Of a stretch of DNA of 64,000 bases, positions 26,078-34,817 are shown piece after piece. The notes under the pieces were generated by a model that ran no database searches, had not been told where the DNA came from, and saw only the letters and a program-made list of their open reading frames with translations. Location: NCBI RefSeq assembly GCF_018614195.1, contig NZ_JAGGOT010000052.1, positions 1-64,000 of the forward strand, written 5' to 3'. Source of the DNA: Streptomyces sp. ISL-43 (lineage in GTDB: Bacteria > Actinomycetota > Actinomycetes > Streptomycetales > Streptomycetaceae). The first letter of the stretch is position 1; the number at the start of each line of letters is the position of its first letter. The translations under genes were made by a program, and so were the position numbers.

Positions 26078-26917
26078 TCACTGGGCGCGGCGGATTGTGT
26101 CCAGGATGACCCGCGCGACCAGCGCCGGGTCGTCGTGCATCGGGACGTGACCGCAGCCGGGGAGCCGGACCAGGCGTGCGCCGGGGATGGTGCGCTTGGC
26201 GCGTATGCCCTGGCGGCGCAGGAGCAGCCGGTCGCGGCTGCCCCAGGCGATGGTGACCGGCAGGCCGGGCAGATCGTCGGTGAACCGCACGGAACCGCCC
26301 GCGGCCAGGGTCTCCTCGAATCCGGTGGCGTCGCGCAGGGCCAGGGTCTCGGCGACCACGGCATCGGGGGAACGGCGGCCCGGGCGCGCGTAGATGGTGC
26401 TGGTCAGCGCCGTGCGACCGGCGGCGCTGCGCGAGAGCCGCTCCACGGCCGAGCGGGGCAGCGCGGTGGCGCCGGCGCGCATCGCGCGGAGCGCGGCGAA
26501 GGCGTAGCGGCGCTCGCCTTCCGTCCAGAAGCCGGCCGGGGACAGGGCGGTGACCGAGCGGACCATCCGGGCGCGGCCCATCTCGAGCGCGAGCAGCCCG
26601 CCGAGGGAGTTGCCGGCGACGTGAGGGCGCTCGACACCGAGCGCGGCACAGAGCGCGCCGAGCGCCGGGGCGACGGTGCCGAGATCGTACGGAACCCCGT
26701 GCGGCAGGGGCTCCGAGGCCCCGAAGCCGGGCAGGTCGACGGCGATCACGTCGTAAGCGGCGGCCAGGACGTCGGTCACCGGGTGCCAGGCCTGGAGGTG
26801 GTGGCCGATGCCGTGGAGGAGGAGGAGGGGCTCGCCCGCGCCCTTGCGCTCGTAGGCGGCGGTGGTGGTGCGGGGGCCCAGCGGCGAATCGATCGTGAAG
26901 GAGACCGTGGCGGTCAT
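26078..26917 (-). CDS. Alpha/beta hydrolase
   Basis: The 279-residue protein is a classic alpha/beta hydrolase: LLLLHGIGHHLQAW (oxyanion-hole HG), VIAVDLPGFGAS, nucleophile in VAGNSLGGLLALE, WGSRDRLL (acid) and LPGCGHVPMHDDP (His). The substrate is unknown. ATG 26917 is the first start with a family-like N-terminus; the frame is open further upstream to 27160. Confidence 0.85.
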   Translation of the reverse strand: MTATVSFTIDSPLGPRTTTAAYERKGAGEPLLLLHGIGHHLQAWHPVTDVLAAAYDVIAVDLPGFGASEPLPHGVPYDLGTVAPALGALCAALGVERPHVAGNSLGGLLALEMGRARMVRSVTALSPAGFWTEGERRYAFAALRAMRAGATALPRSAVERLSRSAAGRTALTSTIYARPGRRSPDAVVAETLALRDATGFEETLAAGGSVRFTDDLPGLPVTIAWGSRDRLLLRRQGIRAKRTIPGARLVRLPGCGHVPMHDDPALVARVILDTIRRAQ

Positions 26918-27098
26918 GCTGCTCCTCGTCGGTGTCGGGCGGCGCGTGTGAGACAGGTTGTCAGGAGTGTCTCCCGCCATCATTACCGTCCGGTAGCCCC
27001 CGACGTCGGGACTTCGCCTTTTCCTGCCCCTCGCGAACATCCCGTGAACGGCTTGCCGCATATGCCCGATCTGCCCGACAAAGGGGCGAGGATTGGTC

Positions 27099-27163
27099 TT
27101 GACCAAGGGGGTGCGCCGTCCTATCGTCGCAGGGATAGTGCAGGAACCTTTAATAAACAAAGG
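27099..27163 (+). promoter_or_regulatory. Promoter and operator-like palindrome of the GntR gene
   Basis: TTGACC (27099-27104), a 17-bp spacer and TATCGT (27122-27127) form a good housekeeping-sigma promoter. Downstream of the expected start site lies CCTTT-N7-AAAGG (27147-27163), an A/T-rich inverted repeat in an otherwise G/C-rich leader and a likely GntR autoregulatory operator. Confidence 0.6.
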
Positions 27164-27216
27164 CGCGGAACTGCCGCTGGAACACGGCGATTGCAGCGAT
27201 TGCAGGAGGAGTCAGG

Positions 27217-27975
27217 GTGGGGACCACGCAGCTCGAATCGGTGCCGGAACCGAAGTACTGGCACCTCAAGACCGTCCTCAGCGAGGCGCTCGACCAGGAC
27301 TTCGCGGTGGGCGAGATCCTGCCCAACGAGCGTGACCTCGCCGCCCGCTTCGGCGTTGCCCGGGCGACCCTGCGCCAGGCCCTGGAGCAGCTGGAGCTCG
27401 AAGGCCGCCTGCAGCGCCGCCGTGGAGTCGGCACCACCGTCGCCCCGCCCCGCGTGGGCGTCTCCGTCGGCAACGCGCAGCACAGCTGGCCCGGCGAGAG
27501 CGTCGACGGCTGGGAGCCCGTGGACGCGGTGGAGGCCGCGCCGGCCGCCGCCGTCCTGAAGCTGCTGGGCACCGCCGCCGGCGAGATGGTCCTCGCCGTG
27601 CGCCGGACCCGTGTCGAGCAGGGGCAGGTCGTCGCCGCCGAGATGCTGTACGTTCCGGCCTCCTCGGTGCCCGGCCTCTCCGCGATCGACGCCCCGGCCG
27701 GCCCGGCGCGCGCCCGCGCCGTCATGCGCGAGCTGCAGCGGCTCCCCCTCGACGGGCAGGACCGCTCGGTGGAGCTCGGCTCCGCCCGCGCCGACGACGC
27801 GAAGGAACTGGACCGCCTGCCCGGCGCCCCGGTCCTCCTGGTCACCACCCGCTACTTCACGGCGGAGGGCACGGCGGCCGTCTCGGTGGCCACCTACCGC
27901 GCGGACACCTGCCGCCTCACCTTCGGCGACTCGGGCGACGTTCAGATAACCCACGACGCCCGCGTGGCATCCTGA
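27217..27975 (+). CDS. GntR family transcriptional regulator (HutC/UTRA type)
   Basis: The 252-residue protein has a GntR winged HTH at residues 15-75 (GEILPNERDLAARFGVARAT, LRQALEQLELEGRLQRRRGVG) and a C-terminal UTRA ligand-binding domain (MVLAVRRTRVEQGQVVAAEM, LLVTTRYFTAEGTAAVSVAT). It probably responds to a sugar phosphate or similar metabolite. GTG 27217 follows AGGAGG. The stop codon TGA is the first three bases of the octamer array that follows. Confidence 0.88.
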   Translation: MGTTQLESVPEPKYWHLKTVLSEALDQDFAVGEILPNERDLAARFGVARATLRQALEQLELEGRLQRRRGVGTTVAPPRVGVSVGNAQHSWPGESVDGWEPVDAVEAAPAAAVLKLLGTAAGEMVLAVRRTRVEQGQVVAAEMLYVPASSVPGLSAIDAPAGPARARAVMRELQRLPLDGQDRSVELGSARADDAKELDRLPGAPVLLVTTRYFTAEGTAAVSVATYRADTCRLTFGDSGDVQITHDARVAS

Positions 27976-28068
27976 CCGGCTGACCGGCTGACCGGCTGAC
28001 CGGCTGACCGGCTGACCGGCTGACCGGCTGACCGGCTGACCGGCTGACCGGCTGACCGGCTGACCGGC
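27973..28068. repeat. Perfect tandem array, 12 copies of TGACCGGC
   Basis: Twelve uninterrupted copies of the octamer TGACCGGC (96 bp). The first copy contains the TGA stop of the GntR gene, so change in copy number leaves the protein unaffected. There are no spacers, so it is not a CRISPR. Confidence 0.95.
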
Positions 28069-28412
28069 GACCCCGGCCCGCCGCGACGGCGGCCCGCTCG
28101 GCGGTGGCCGGTCCGATGGTGGCTCCGCTTGGCGGTTGGCCGGTCCGATGGTGGCCCACTTGGCGGCCACGGACCCCCGCCCGCCGCTACGGCGGCCCGC
28201 CGGGCGGTGTCCGGTCCGGCGGTGGCCGGTCCGATGGAGGCCCGCCTGGCGGCTGCTGAACTCTGCCCGCCGCGACGGCGGCCCGCCGGGACGGTGGCCT
28301 GTCTCGTGGCGGCCCGCCTGGCAGCCACTGACCCCGGCCCGCCGCGGCGGTAGCCCGCCGGACGGTGGCCGGTCCGATGGTGGCCGGCCTGGTGGCGGCC
28401 GGTTCCCCGCCT
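28069..28412. repeat. Degenerate long repeats in a non-coding stretch
   Basis: A unit of roughly 70-100 bp recurs imperfectly four to five times. It is marked by CCCGCCGCGACGGCGGCCCG (and variants) followed by GGTGGCCGGTCCGATGGTGG, the latter at about 28103, 28135, 28209 and 28364. All frames are low complexity and none looks coding. Confidence 0.6.
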
Positions 28413-29091
28413 GAGCCGAGAGCCGACGCGGCGCGCTCGGGTACGGGCATGCGCGCAGTCCCGGCCCGCCGCGGTCTGGCCGTTCCTTCCGGACGAAGTC
28501 CGGCCGAGGCCCGGTCGTCGAACGTCCAGGCCCTGTCCCCTCAGAGCTCCGGATCTCCGCTCGACGCGCCGCCGACTGCTGCGGGAGCTCACGAACGGAC
28601 GCCGCACTCCCTTCTGCGGGAGCGGACGAGCAGGCCGCCGCCGTCGGCTGCGGGGAGCGGGCGAACTCGGGTCGCACTCGTCCTGCGCGGGAGGGAAGGG
28701 CCGACGCCGCATGCATGTCCTCCGCCGGGGCCCGCGATTCGACGTCACGCTCGCCCCGCCCCAGGTCGGCCCCCCCCAGGCTGGACCCCGCCCCCAGGCC
28801 GACCCGCTCCCGTCCCTGCTTGGCCCCGCCCCCTTGCTTGTCGCCGGCCCGGCGCAGGCCGCGCAGTGGGCCCGTGCCGAGCCAGAGAAGCAGGGGTTGA
28901 ACCGGGGCCGGAGGGGGCGCGCCGGGCCGATGTCAGCTGAGGGCGGCGAGGGCCGCCGGGGCGGTAGGGGGCACCCCCGGGGGACCCGGGCCCATGCCAG
29001 GGCCGCGGCCTGAGCAGCGGGCCGCGCCGCAATCCGTGACGCCCCGCAGGGGATCCGCACTCGCCGGGACTCCGAACCACCCCGCAGGGAA
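28413..29091. other. Intergenic stretch without a recognised gene
   Basis: About 680 bp between the repeat block and the ROK gene. Open frames on both strands are Arg/Pro/Ala-rich shadows. Nothing structural beyond C-rich runs near 28770-28800 was recognised. Confidence 0.5.
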
Positions 29092-30249
29092 TCAGCGGCG
29101 GCGCGCCGTGACGGTCTTCTCCACGGCGAACAGCTCTTCCTCCACGTGGTCCAGCGCCAACCTCAGCGCTCCCGTGGCCACCGCCGCCTCGCCCAGCAGG
29201 GACAGCGCCACGCGCGGCGGGCGCAGACAGTACCGCTCCAGTTCACGGCGCAGGGGGTCCAGCACGCCGTCCATCCCCGCCGCCCAGCCGCCCACCACGA
29301 CCAGCTCCGGATCCATCGCCAGGACCAGCGCCGCCACGTCGTGGACCAACCGCTGGATGAACCTCTCCACCGCGGCCACCGCCCGTTCGTCTCCGCGCTT
29401 GGCCATCGCGAAGACCTCGGCCACCGCCCGCTCGTCCAGGGGGTGCAGCGGTTCACCGGTCGTCGACAGCAGCCTCTCGGGCGTGACCTCGCGCCCCAGC
29501 AGGTGCAGCGCGCCGATCTCACCGGCCGCCCCGCCGAAGCCGCGGTGCAGGCGGCCGCTGATCAGAGAGCCCGCGCCGGGGCTGAGTCCAGCCATCACGA
29601 AGACCATGTCGTCGGTGTCCGTCGCCGCGCCCTTCCAGTGCTCGGCGACCGCCGCGGCGTTGGCGTCGTTCTCCACCTGGACGGGACAGCGGAAGGAGCG
29701 TCGCAGCCGTTCGCCGAGGGGCAGTCCGGTCCAGCCGGGCAGGGCCGTACCGAGACGGACGGTGCCGTCCGCCTCGACGATGCCGGGGCTGCCCACGCCG
29801 ACCGCCCGCAGGGAGTCCCTGGGTACGCCGGCCTTGCGCAGCAGGTCGGCCACCGCGCTGCGGACCCGGTCCAGCCGTTCGTCGGCGGACGCCGTCTCGG
29901 CGACCTCCTTGGTGCCGGCGCCGATGACCCGCCCGTCCAGGCCGGACAGCAGCACCGCGATCCGGTGCGAGCCGATCTCCACACCGAGCAAATGCCCCGC
30001 TTCCGCGCGGAACCGGAACCGTCTCGCGGGCCGGCCCTGGCGCCGAGCGCCTTCCTCCGCGCCGGCCTCGACGACGAGCCCCGTGCCGATGAGCCCCTCG
30101 ACGACGCCCTCGACGGTCGGCCGGGAAAGCCCGGTCACCCGAGTGAGGTCGGTGAGGGTCGGCGATTCGGCCGCGCGCAGTGCGCGCAGCACGACGGCGG
30201 AGTTGATCCGCCGGAGCAGAGAGGGGTCCCCGCCGGTCAGCTGCCCCAA
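29092..30249 (-). CDS. ROK family transcriptional regulator
   Basis: The 385-residue protein has an N-terminal winged HTH (PTLTDLTRVTGLSRPTVEGV, residues 30-55) and a ROK/sugar-kinase-like domain (LLGVEIGSHRIAVLLSGLDG phosphate loop; VENDANAAAVAEH; GFGGAAGEIGALHL). The usual C(x)CGxxGC zinc motif after the GE-GH segment is not seen, so zinc and sugar-kinase activity are doubtful. It is likely a NagC/XylR-type sugar-responsive regulator. The start is TTG 30249, supported by GGGAGG 7 bp upstream. Confidence 0.88.
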   Translation of the reverse strand: MGQLTGGDPSLLRRINSAVVLRALRAAESPTLTDLTRVTGLSRPTVEGVVEGLIGTGLVVEAGAEEGARRQGRPARRFRFRAEAGHLLGVEIGSHRIAVLLSGLDGRVIGAGTKEVAETASADERLDRVRSAVADLLRKAGVPRDSLRAVGVGSPGIVEADGTVRLGTALPGWTGLPLGERLRRSFRCPVQVENDANAAAVAEHWKGAATDTDDMVFVMAGLSPGAGSLISGRLHRGFGGAAGEIGALHLLGREVTPERLLSTTGEPLHPLDERAVAEVFAMAKRGDERAVAAVERFIQRLVHDVAALVLAMDPELVVVGGWAAGMDGVLDPLRRELERYCLRPPRVALSLLGEAAVATGALRLALDHVEEELFAVEKTVTARRR

Positions 30250-30369
30250 CGTGATTCCTCCCAGCTAGCGAGCTTGTCAGCCGGATCGTACTGCGGACCC
30301 GGTGCAACGGCGAGAAGCAGCCCCCCATCGGCCGGAATCCGCCCTTCCTCCCGTGCGGCTTCTCGGGAC

Positions 30370-31020
30370 TCAGGCGGGGGCGACGAACCCCGACTCGTAA
30401 GCGGTGATCACGGCCTGGGTCCGGTCCCGTGCGCCCAGCTTCGCCAGGATCGCGCTCACGTGGGATTTCACCGTCTCCGTACCGACGATCAGCTCGCGCG
30501 CGATCTCGATGTTGGTCAGGCCCTTCGCCATCAGCCGCAGGACGGCCTCCTCGCGCTCGGTCAGGGCAGCCCGCTCCAGTGCCTTGCGTGCCTTCCGGTT
30601 CCCGTACTCGGCCGCGAGCGCCCGTACCGCCGCGGGGAACAGCAGCGTCTCTCCCTCCGCCACCAGCCGAACCGCGTGCACGATCTCCGACGGGCGGGCC
30701 CGCTTCAGGAGGAACCCGTCCGCGCCGGCCCGCAGTGCCTGGTAGACGTACTCGTCGTTCTCGAAGGTCGTGACCACGAGGATCTTCGGCGGCGAGTCCA
30801 CGCTCCGCAGGACCGCCTTGGTCGCCTCGATCCCGTCGAGCAGCGGCATCCGCACGTCCATCGCCACGACATCCGGGCGCAGTTGCCGCACGAGGGGGAC
30901 CACCGAGGCGCCGTCGGCGGCCTCGCCGACCACCTCGATGTCGGGCTGGGCGTCCAGGACGGCGCGCAAACCCGCGCGCACCAGTGGTTCGTCGTCGACG
31001 AGCAGTACGGTAACCGGCAT
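30370..31020 (-). CDS. NarL/FixJ-type response regulator
   Basis: The 216-residue protein has a receiver domain (VLLVDDEPLVRAGLRAVL acidic pair; phospho-acceptor Asp in VVAMDVRMPLLDG; Lys in GFLLKRARPSE) and a C-terminal LuxR-type HTH (LTEREEAVLRLMAKGLTNIE, IARELIVGTETVKSHVSAIL). It forms an operon with the sensor kinase 4 bp upstream. Likely targets are the divergent ABC exporter genes. Confidence 0.93.
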   Translation of the reverse strand: MPVTVLLVDDEPLVRAGLRAVLDAQPDIEVVGEAADGASVVPLVRQLRPDVVAMDVRMPLLDGIEATKAVLRSVDSPPKILVVTTFENDEYVYQALRAGADGFLLKRARPSEIVHAVRLVAEGETLLFPAAVRALAAEYGNRKARKALERAALTEREEAVLRLMAKGLTNIEIARELIVGTETVKSHVSAILAKLGARDRTQAVITAYESGFVAPA

Positions 31021-31024
31021 CCGG

Positions 31025-32200
31025 TCAGCGTATTCGCTTCAGCGGCAGCCGCGCGCGTACCCTCCAACCCCCCTTGTGCAGTCCGGTCTCGACATCCCCG
31101 CCGAGCAGTGCGGCCCGCTCCCGCATGCCCCGCAGCCCGCTGCCGCTGCCGGCCATCACGGTGGGCCGGTCCGGCAGCGGATTCGTCACCTCCAGGTCCA
31201 GCCGGTCGGCGACCATGCCGATCCGGACCCGCACCGGCACGGGGCCGCAGTGCCGCAGCACGTTGGTGAGCGCCTCCTGGAGGATCCGGTACCCCTCCTG
31301 GGCGACCGGGCCCGGCAACTGTTCGAGGGGTCCGATCAGTTCCGCGTCGACGCTGGCGCCGGAGGCCCGCGCCGATTCGAGGAGCCGGTCCGCCTCCGCC
31401 AGCGTCGGCCGCTGGGACGGCCGCTGACCGGACTCCCGCAGGACGAGCAGGACCCGCTCCAGGTCCTCCAGCGCGGCCCGGCCCGTCTCCTCGATCGCGT
31501 TCAGCGCGCGGTCGGTGAACTCCGGGTCACCCGCCGCCCGGGCGGCTCCTGCCTGGACGACCGCAACGGTCAGCGCGTGGCCGATCGAATCGTGCAACTC
31601 CCGTGCGATGCGGGTGCGCTCCAGCAGCTGTTCGGTACGCGTCTCCAGGGCGGTGAGCCGCTCCGCCGCCGAAGGGCCCAGCAGCCGGCGGGCGATGACG
31701 GTGACCAGCTCGCCGAGCAGGACCACGACGACGAGCAGCACCACCAGGGGCACCGGAGCCAGCAGCCACGCCGCCCAGGGCGAGGGAGCGAAGGGCATGA
31801 CGTTGTCCTTCGTGACCGTCCCGCCGAGCGCGGTGATGACGAGCTCGACCGTCAAGACGGGCAGCCACACGCTTGCGAACATGGTGGCCAGCGCGAGCAC
31901 GAGCCGTATCTCCAGCCACAGCAGCGTCCGCCAGCGGTCTCCCCACCGCTTGGACGCGACCGTGCTGAAGCTTCCGCCCTCGGTGTCCTGGTCGTGGGGC
32001 GCCAGCAGGAACTGGGCCTGGAGCCCTTCGGCCAGCCGCATCCAGGGCAGCAGCCCCAGCGGTATGACGAGGAGCAGCGGCATCCACGGAGCCTCCGGCC
32101 CTATGAACATCCACACGGCCAGCATGAGCATGGGCACGCACAGGTGCACCCAGCGTGAGTAGGTCACGGGTCGAAGAGCGGCGCGGAACAGTCGGTACAT
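31025..32200 (-). CDS. Two-component sensor histidine kinase (HisKA_3 type)
   Basis: The 391-residue membrane kinase has four hydrophobic segments in residues 15-180, a HisKA_3 dimerisation helix with the phospho-acceptor in RIARELHDSIGHALT, and a HATPase_c domain with N box EALTNVLRHC and G box GSGSGLRGMRERAALLGG. ATG 32200 begins at the family-like N-terminus; the upstream frame overlaps the divergent ABC gene. It is paired with the response regulator. Confidence 0.92.
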   Translation of the reverse strand: MYRLFRAALRPVTYSRWVHLCVPMLMLAVWMFIGPEAPWMPLLLVIPLGLLPWMRLAEGLQAQFLLAPHDQDTEGGSFSTVASKRWGDRWRTLLWLEIRLVLALATMFASVWLPVLTVELVITALGGTVTKDNVMPFAPSPWAAWLLAPVPLVVLLVVVVLLGELVTVIARRLLGPSAAERLTALETRTEQLLERTRIARELHDSIGHALTVAVVQAGAARAAGDPEFTDRALNAIEETGRAALEDLERVLLVLRESGQRPSQRPTLAEADRLLESARASGASVDAELIGPLEQLPGPVAQEGYRILQEALTNVLRHCGPVPVRVRIGMVADRLDLEVTNPLPDRPTVMAGSGSGLRGMRERAALLGGDVETGLHKGGWRVRARLPLKRIR

Positions 32201-32234
32201 CCCCTCATCGTGGCAGGCCACGGCAGCGTGGCGT

Positions 32235-32252
32235 CTCCCCCACGTGGGGGAG
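32235..32252. promoter_or_regulatory. 18-bp perfect palindrome between two-component and ABC operons
   Basis: CTCCCCCACGTGGGGGAG is a perfect palindrome in the 108-bp divergent region. A related GGGGGAG half-site follows at 32270-32276. It is a strong candidate operator for the response regulator. Confidence 0.6.
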
Positions 32253-32308
32253 AGGGAACCCTCGCTTGGGGGAGGAAGAGGGGTGGGGCCGGCAGCGAAC
32301 CTTGAGGC

Positions 32309-33220
32309 ATGAACAGCATCGAGATCCGAGAACTGACCAAGGAGTTCGGCCGTACCCGGGCCGTGGACCACCTCACCTTCGATGTCATGCCCGGCCGCGT
32401 CACCGGTTTCCTCGGGCCCAACGGCGCCGGGAAGTCCACCACGATGCGGCTGCTGCTGGGGCTGGACCGGATCACCTCCGGGACCGCCACCATCGGTGGC
32501 CGGCGGTTCACCGAACTTCCCGACCCCCTCCACCAGGTGGGCGCCCTGCTCGACGCGCAGTCGGCGCACGGTGGCCGTACGGCCAGGGACCACCTGTGCT
32601 TCCTCGCGGCGGCCAACCGCATCCCGATGAGCCGCGTGGAAGCGGTCCTGGAGCAGGCGGGGATAGCCGCGGCGGCCAAGCGGCGGATCAAGACCTTCTC
32701 ACTGGGCATGCGTCAGCGCCTCGGCATAGCGGCCGCGCTGCTCGCGGACCCCGGTGTGCTGCTCCTGGACGAGCCGACCAACGGGCTCGACCCCGAGGGC
32801 ATCATCTGGATCCGCGAGCTCATGCGCGCCCTGGCCGCCGAGGGGCGTACGGTCCTCGTCTCAAGCCACCTGATGACCGAAACCGCCGCCCTCGCCGACC
32901 ACCTCGTCGTACTCGGGCAGGGCAGGCTGCTGGCCGACACCTCGATGGAGGACTTCATCGACGCCCGCAGCAGCCCGAGGGTGAGGCTGCGCACGACCGA
33001 CCCGATCCGGCTCCGCTCGGCCCTCGTCCGGGACGGACTCGAGCTGGTCACCGCCGAGGGCGGGCGGTGGACCGTGGAGGGCATACAAGCCGAGCAGCTC
33101 GGTGCCATGGCTGCCCGCGAAGGCATCCCGATGCTGGAACTGGTCGACGAGCGGGCCTCGCTGGAGCAGGCCTACCTCGATCTGACCGCCGAACACGCCC
33201 AGTTCGCCGCCACCCGCTGA
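32309..33220 (+). CDS. ABC transporter ATP-binding protein
   Basis: The 303-residue ATPase has Walker A GPNGAGKST, signature SLGMRQRLGIAAALL, Walker B VLLLDEPTNGLDPEG and the switch His in LVSSHLMTETAAL. The C-terminal 90 residues match the CcmA/bacitracin-exporter (BcrA) type. With the permease at 33245 it forms an exporter, often for antimicrobial peptides or lipids, controlled by the divergent two-component system. Confidence 0.93.
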   Translation: MNSIEIRELTKEFGRTRAVDHLTFDVMPGRVTGFLGPNGAGKSTTMRLLLGLDRITSGTATIGGRRFTELPDPLHQVGALLDAQSAHGGRTARDHLCFLAAANRIPMSRVEAVLEQAGIAAAAKRRIKTFSLGMRQRLGIAAALLADPGVLLLDEPTNGLDPEGIIWIRELMRALAAEGRTVLVSSHLMTETAALADHLVVLGQGRLLADTSMEDFIDARSSPRVRLRTTDPIRLRSALVRDGLELVTAEGGRWTVEGIQAEQLGAMAAREGIPMLELVDERASLEQAYLDLTAEHAQFAATR

Positions 33221-33244
33221 CGCACCCTACAAGGAGGCTTCCTC

Positions 33245-33994
33245 ATGAGCACCGCTCTGCCCACCGTCCCCGTCCTGCACTCGGAATGGATCAAGATACG
33301 GTCCCTGCGCGGCACCTTCGGTGCGCTGATAGCCCTGTTCGTCGCCACCGCGGGAATCCAGACGCTGACGGCCGCGCTGATCGGCGAGGCGGAGGCCGGC
33401 AGCATGGGGGACGATCCGCTCCTCGCGGCCTTCTACGGAGTCAACTTCGGCCAGATAGCCGCCTTCGCATTCGGCGCGACGGCGCTGTCCTCCGAATTCC
33501 ACAACGGAGCCCTGCGCACGTCGTTGACCGCGGTGCCCAGCCGCGCGCGGTTCTACCTGTCGAAGATGGCCGTGGTGGGTGGACTCGTCTTCCTGGCCGG
33601 CCAGCTCGCCGGCCTGGCCACCTTCATCGGCGGGCAGGCGTTCATGGGCGCTTACGCGCTGGAGCTGGGGAGCCTGGGTACCTACCGTGCGATCTTCGGA
33701 TGCGGGCTGTACCTCACGCTGATGGCCCTGCTGGCCGCGGGGCTGACCGCTGTGCTGCGCAGTGCGACGGCAGTCCTGAGCCTGCTCATACCCCTCGTTC
33801 TGATGGTGTCGTTCGTGCTCGGCGCTGCCTCCGAGGGCGTCGCCCGGTTCCTGCCCGACCGCGCGGGTCAGATGATCATGCGGATGGAGTCGGCGGACGG
33901 CCTCGGTCCGTGGACCGGTATCGGGGTCCTGGCCCTGTGGGCACTGGTCGCGGTGGCCGGCGGATGGCTGGCGGTGCGGCGCCGGGACGCCTGA
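33245..33994 (+). CDS. ABC-2 type permease
   Basis: The 249-residue protein has six hydrophobic segments (GTFGALIALFVATAGIQTLT, IAAFAFGATALSSEFHNGAL, LVFLAGQLAGLATFIGG, TLMALLAAGLTAVLRSATAV, LIPLVLMVSFVLGAASEG, VLALWALVAVAGGWLAVRR) in the ABC-2/BcrB pattern. AAGGAGG precedes the ATG, 24 bp after the ATPase stop. Confidence 0.9.
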   Translation: MSTALPTVPVLHSEWIKIRSLRGTFGALIALFVATAGIQTLTAALIGEAEAGSMGDDPLLAAFYGVNFGQIAAFAFGATALSSEFHNGALRTSLTAVPSRARFYLSKMAVVGGLVFLAGQLAGLATFIGGQAFMGAYALELGSLGTYRAIFGCGLYLTLMALLAAGLTAVLRSATAVLSLLIPLVLMVSFVLGAASEGVARFLPDRAGQMIMRMESADGLGPWTGIGVLALWALVAVAGGWLAVRRRDA

Positions 33995-33998
33995 CGCC

Positions 33999-34018
33999 GA
34001 GCCCGCCGCCGCGGGCTC
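33999..34018. terminator. Bidirectional terminator hairpin
   Basis: GAGCCCGC (33999-34006), loop CGCC and GCGGGCTC (34011-34018), just after the ABC permease and facing the convergent HAD gene. Confidence 0.7.
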
Positions 34019-34093
34019 CCGGATCGCCCGAGCGGCAGCGCCGTCCGGGACCGCCTGAAGTGCGTACGGCCGGCCGCGGCGGGCGAGCGGTGG

Positions 34094-34744
34094 TCACTGC
34101 TCGGCGATGAGGGCGGGGAGTTCGCGCATGTGGTGGAAGACGGTGGTGCCCGGACCTTCGAGCTGGTCGGCGCGGGTGAGCCCGCCGGCGTAGCCGAAGG
34201 CCCGCATACCGGCGGCCCGGGCCGCCTGGACGCCGGGCCTGCTGTCCTCGACGACCACACAAGCGGCGGGGTCGACGCCCATCCGCCGGGCGGCGTGCAG
34301 GAACAGGTCCGGGGCCGGCTTTCCGCGGGAGACCTCGGTGGCGCTGTGGATGCGGCCCTCGAACCGCTCGTAGAGGCCGGTGCGGCCGAGGGTGTGGCGC
34401 ATCTTCTCGTGCGAGCCGCTGGAGGCGACACAAGTGGGCAGGCCGATCGCGTCGAGCGCCTCGGGCAGCCCCTCGACGGGGGACAATCCGGCGTCCACGG
34501 CCTCCCGGTGGAGCTCTTCGAACCGCCGCGACCAGTGGGCGGCCGTCTCCTGGCCGAGCCGGACGGCGATCTGTTCGCGGATGGAGGCATGGGAGCGGCC
34601 GATGAAGCGGTCGACGACCTCCTCCTCGGTCAGCGGCCAGCCGAGTTCCGCTCCCAGGGTGACCTGGACACGGGCGGCGATCCGTTCGCTGTCGACCAGC
34701 ACCCCGTCGCAGTCGAATATCACGAGTTCAATCGGCTTGATCAT
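34094..34744 (-). CDS. HAD family hydrolase (beta-phosphoglucomutase-like)
   Basis: The 216-residue protein has HAD motif I FDCDGVLVDSE, a helical cap, motif II VASSG, the Lys of motif III in SRGKPAPDLFL and motif IV VVVEDSRPGVQAARAAGM. It likely dephosphorylates a small sugar phosphate or nucleotide. Confidence 0.9.
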   Translation of the reverse strand: MIKPIELVIFDCDGVLVDSERIAARVQVTLGAELGWPLTEEEVVDRFIGRSHASIREQIAVRLGQETAAHWSRRFEELHREAVDAGLSPVEGLPEALDAIGLPTCVASSGSHEKMRHTLGRTGLYERFEGRIHSATEVSRGKPAPDLFLHAARRMGVDPAACVVVEDSRPGVQAARAAGMRAFGYAGGLTRADQLEGPGTTVFHHMRELPALIAEQ

Positions 34745-34817
34745 CCAGGGAGCATAGAAGGCTCCATGATCACGCGGCGACGGTCACCCGCGCCCGCCGG
34801 GGATCAGGGGACAGCCC

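Noticed and set aside
27973..28068. CRISPR-like array
   Set aside because: The octamer copies are contiguous with no spacers and no cas genes are nearby; it is a simple tandem repeat.
28413..29091. Possible genes between the GntR repeats and the ROK gene
   Set aside because: All frames are low complexity, have no RBS and match no family I know.
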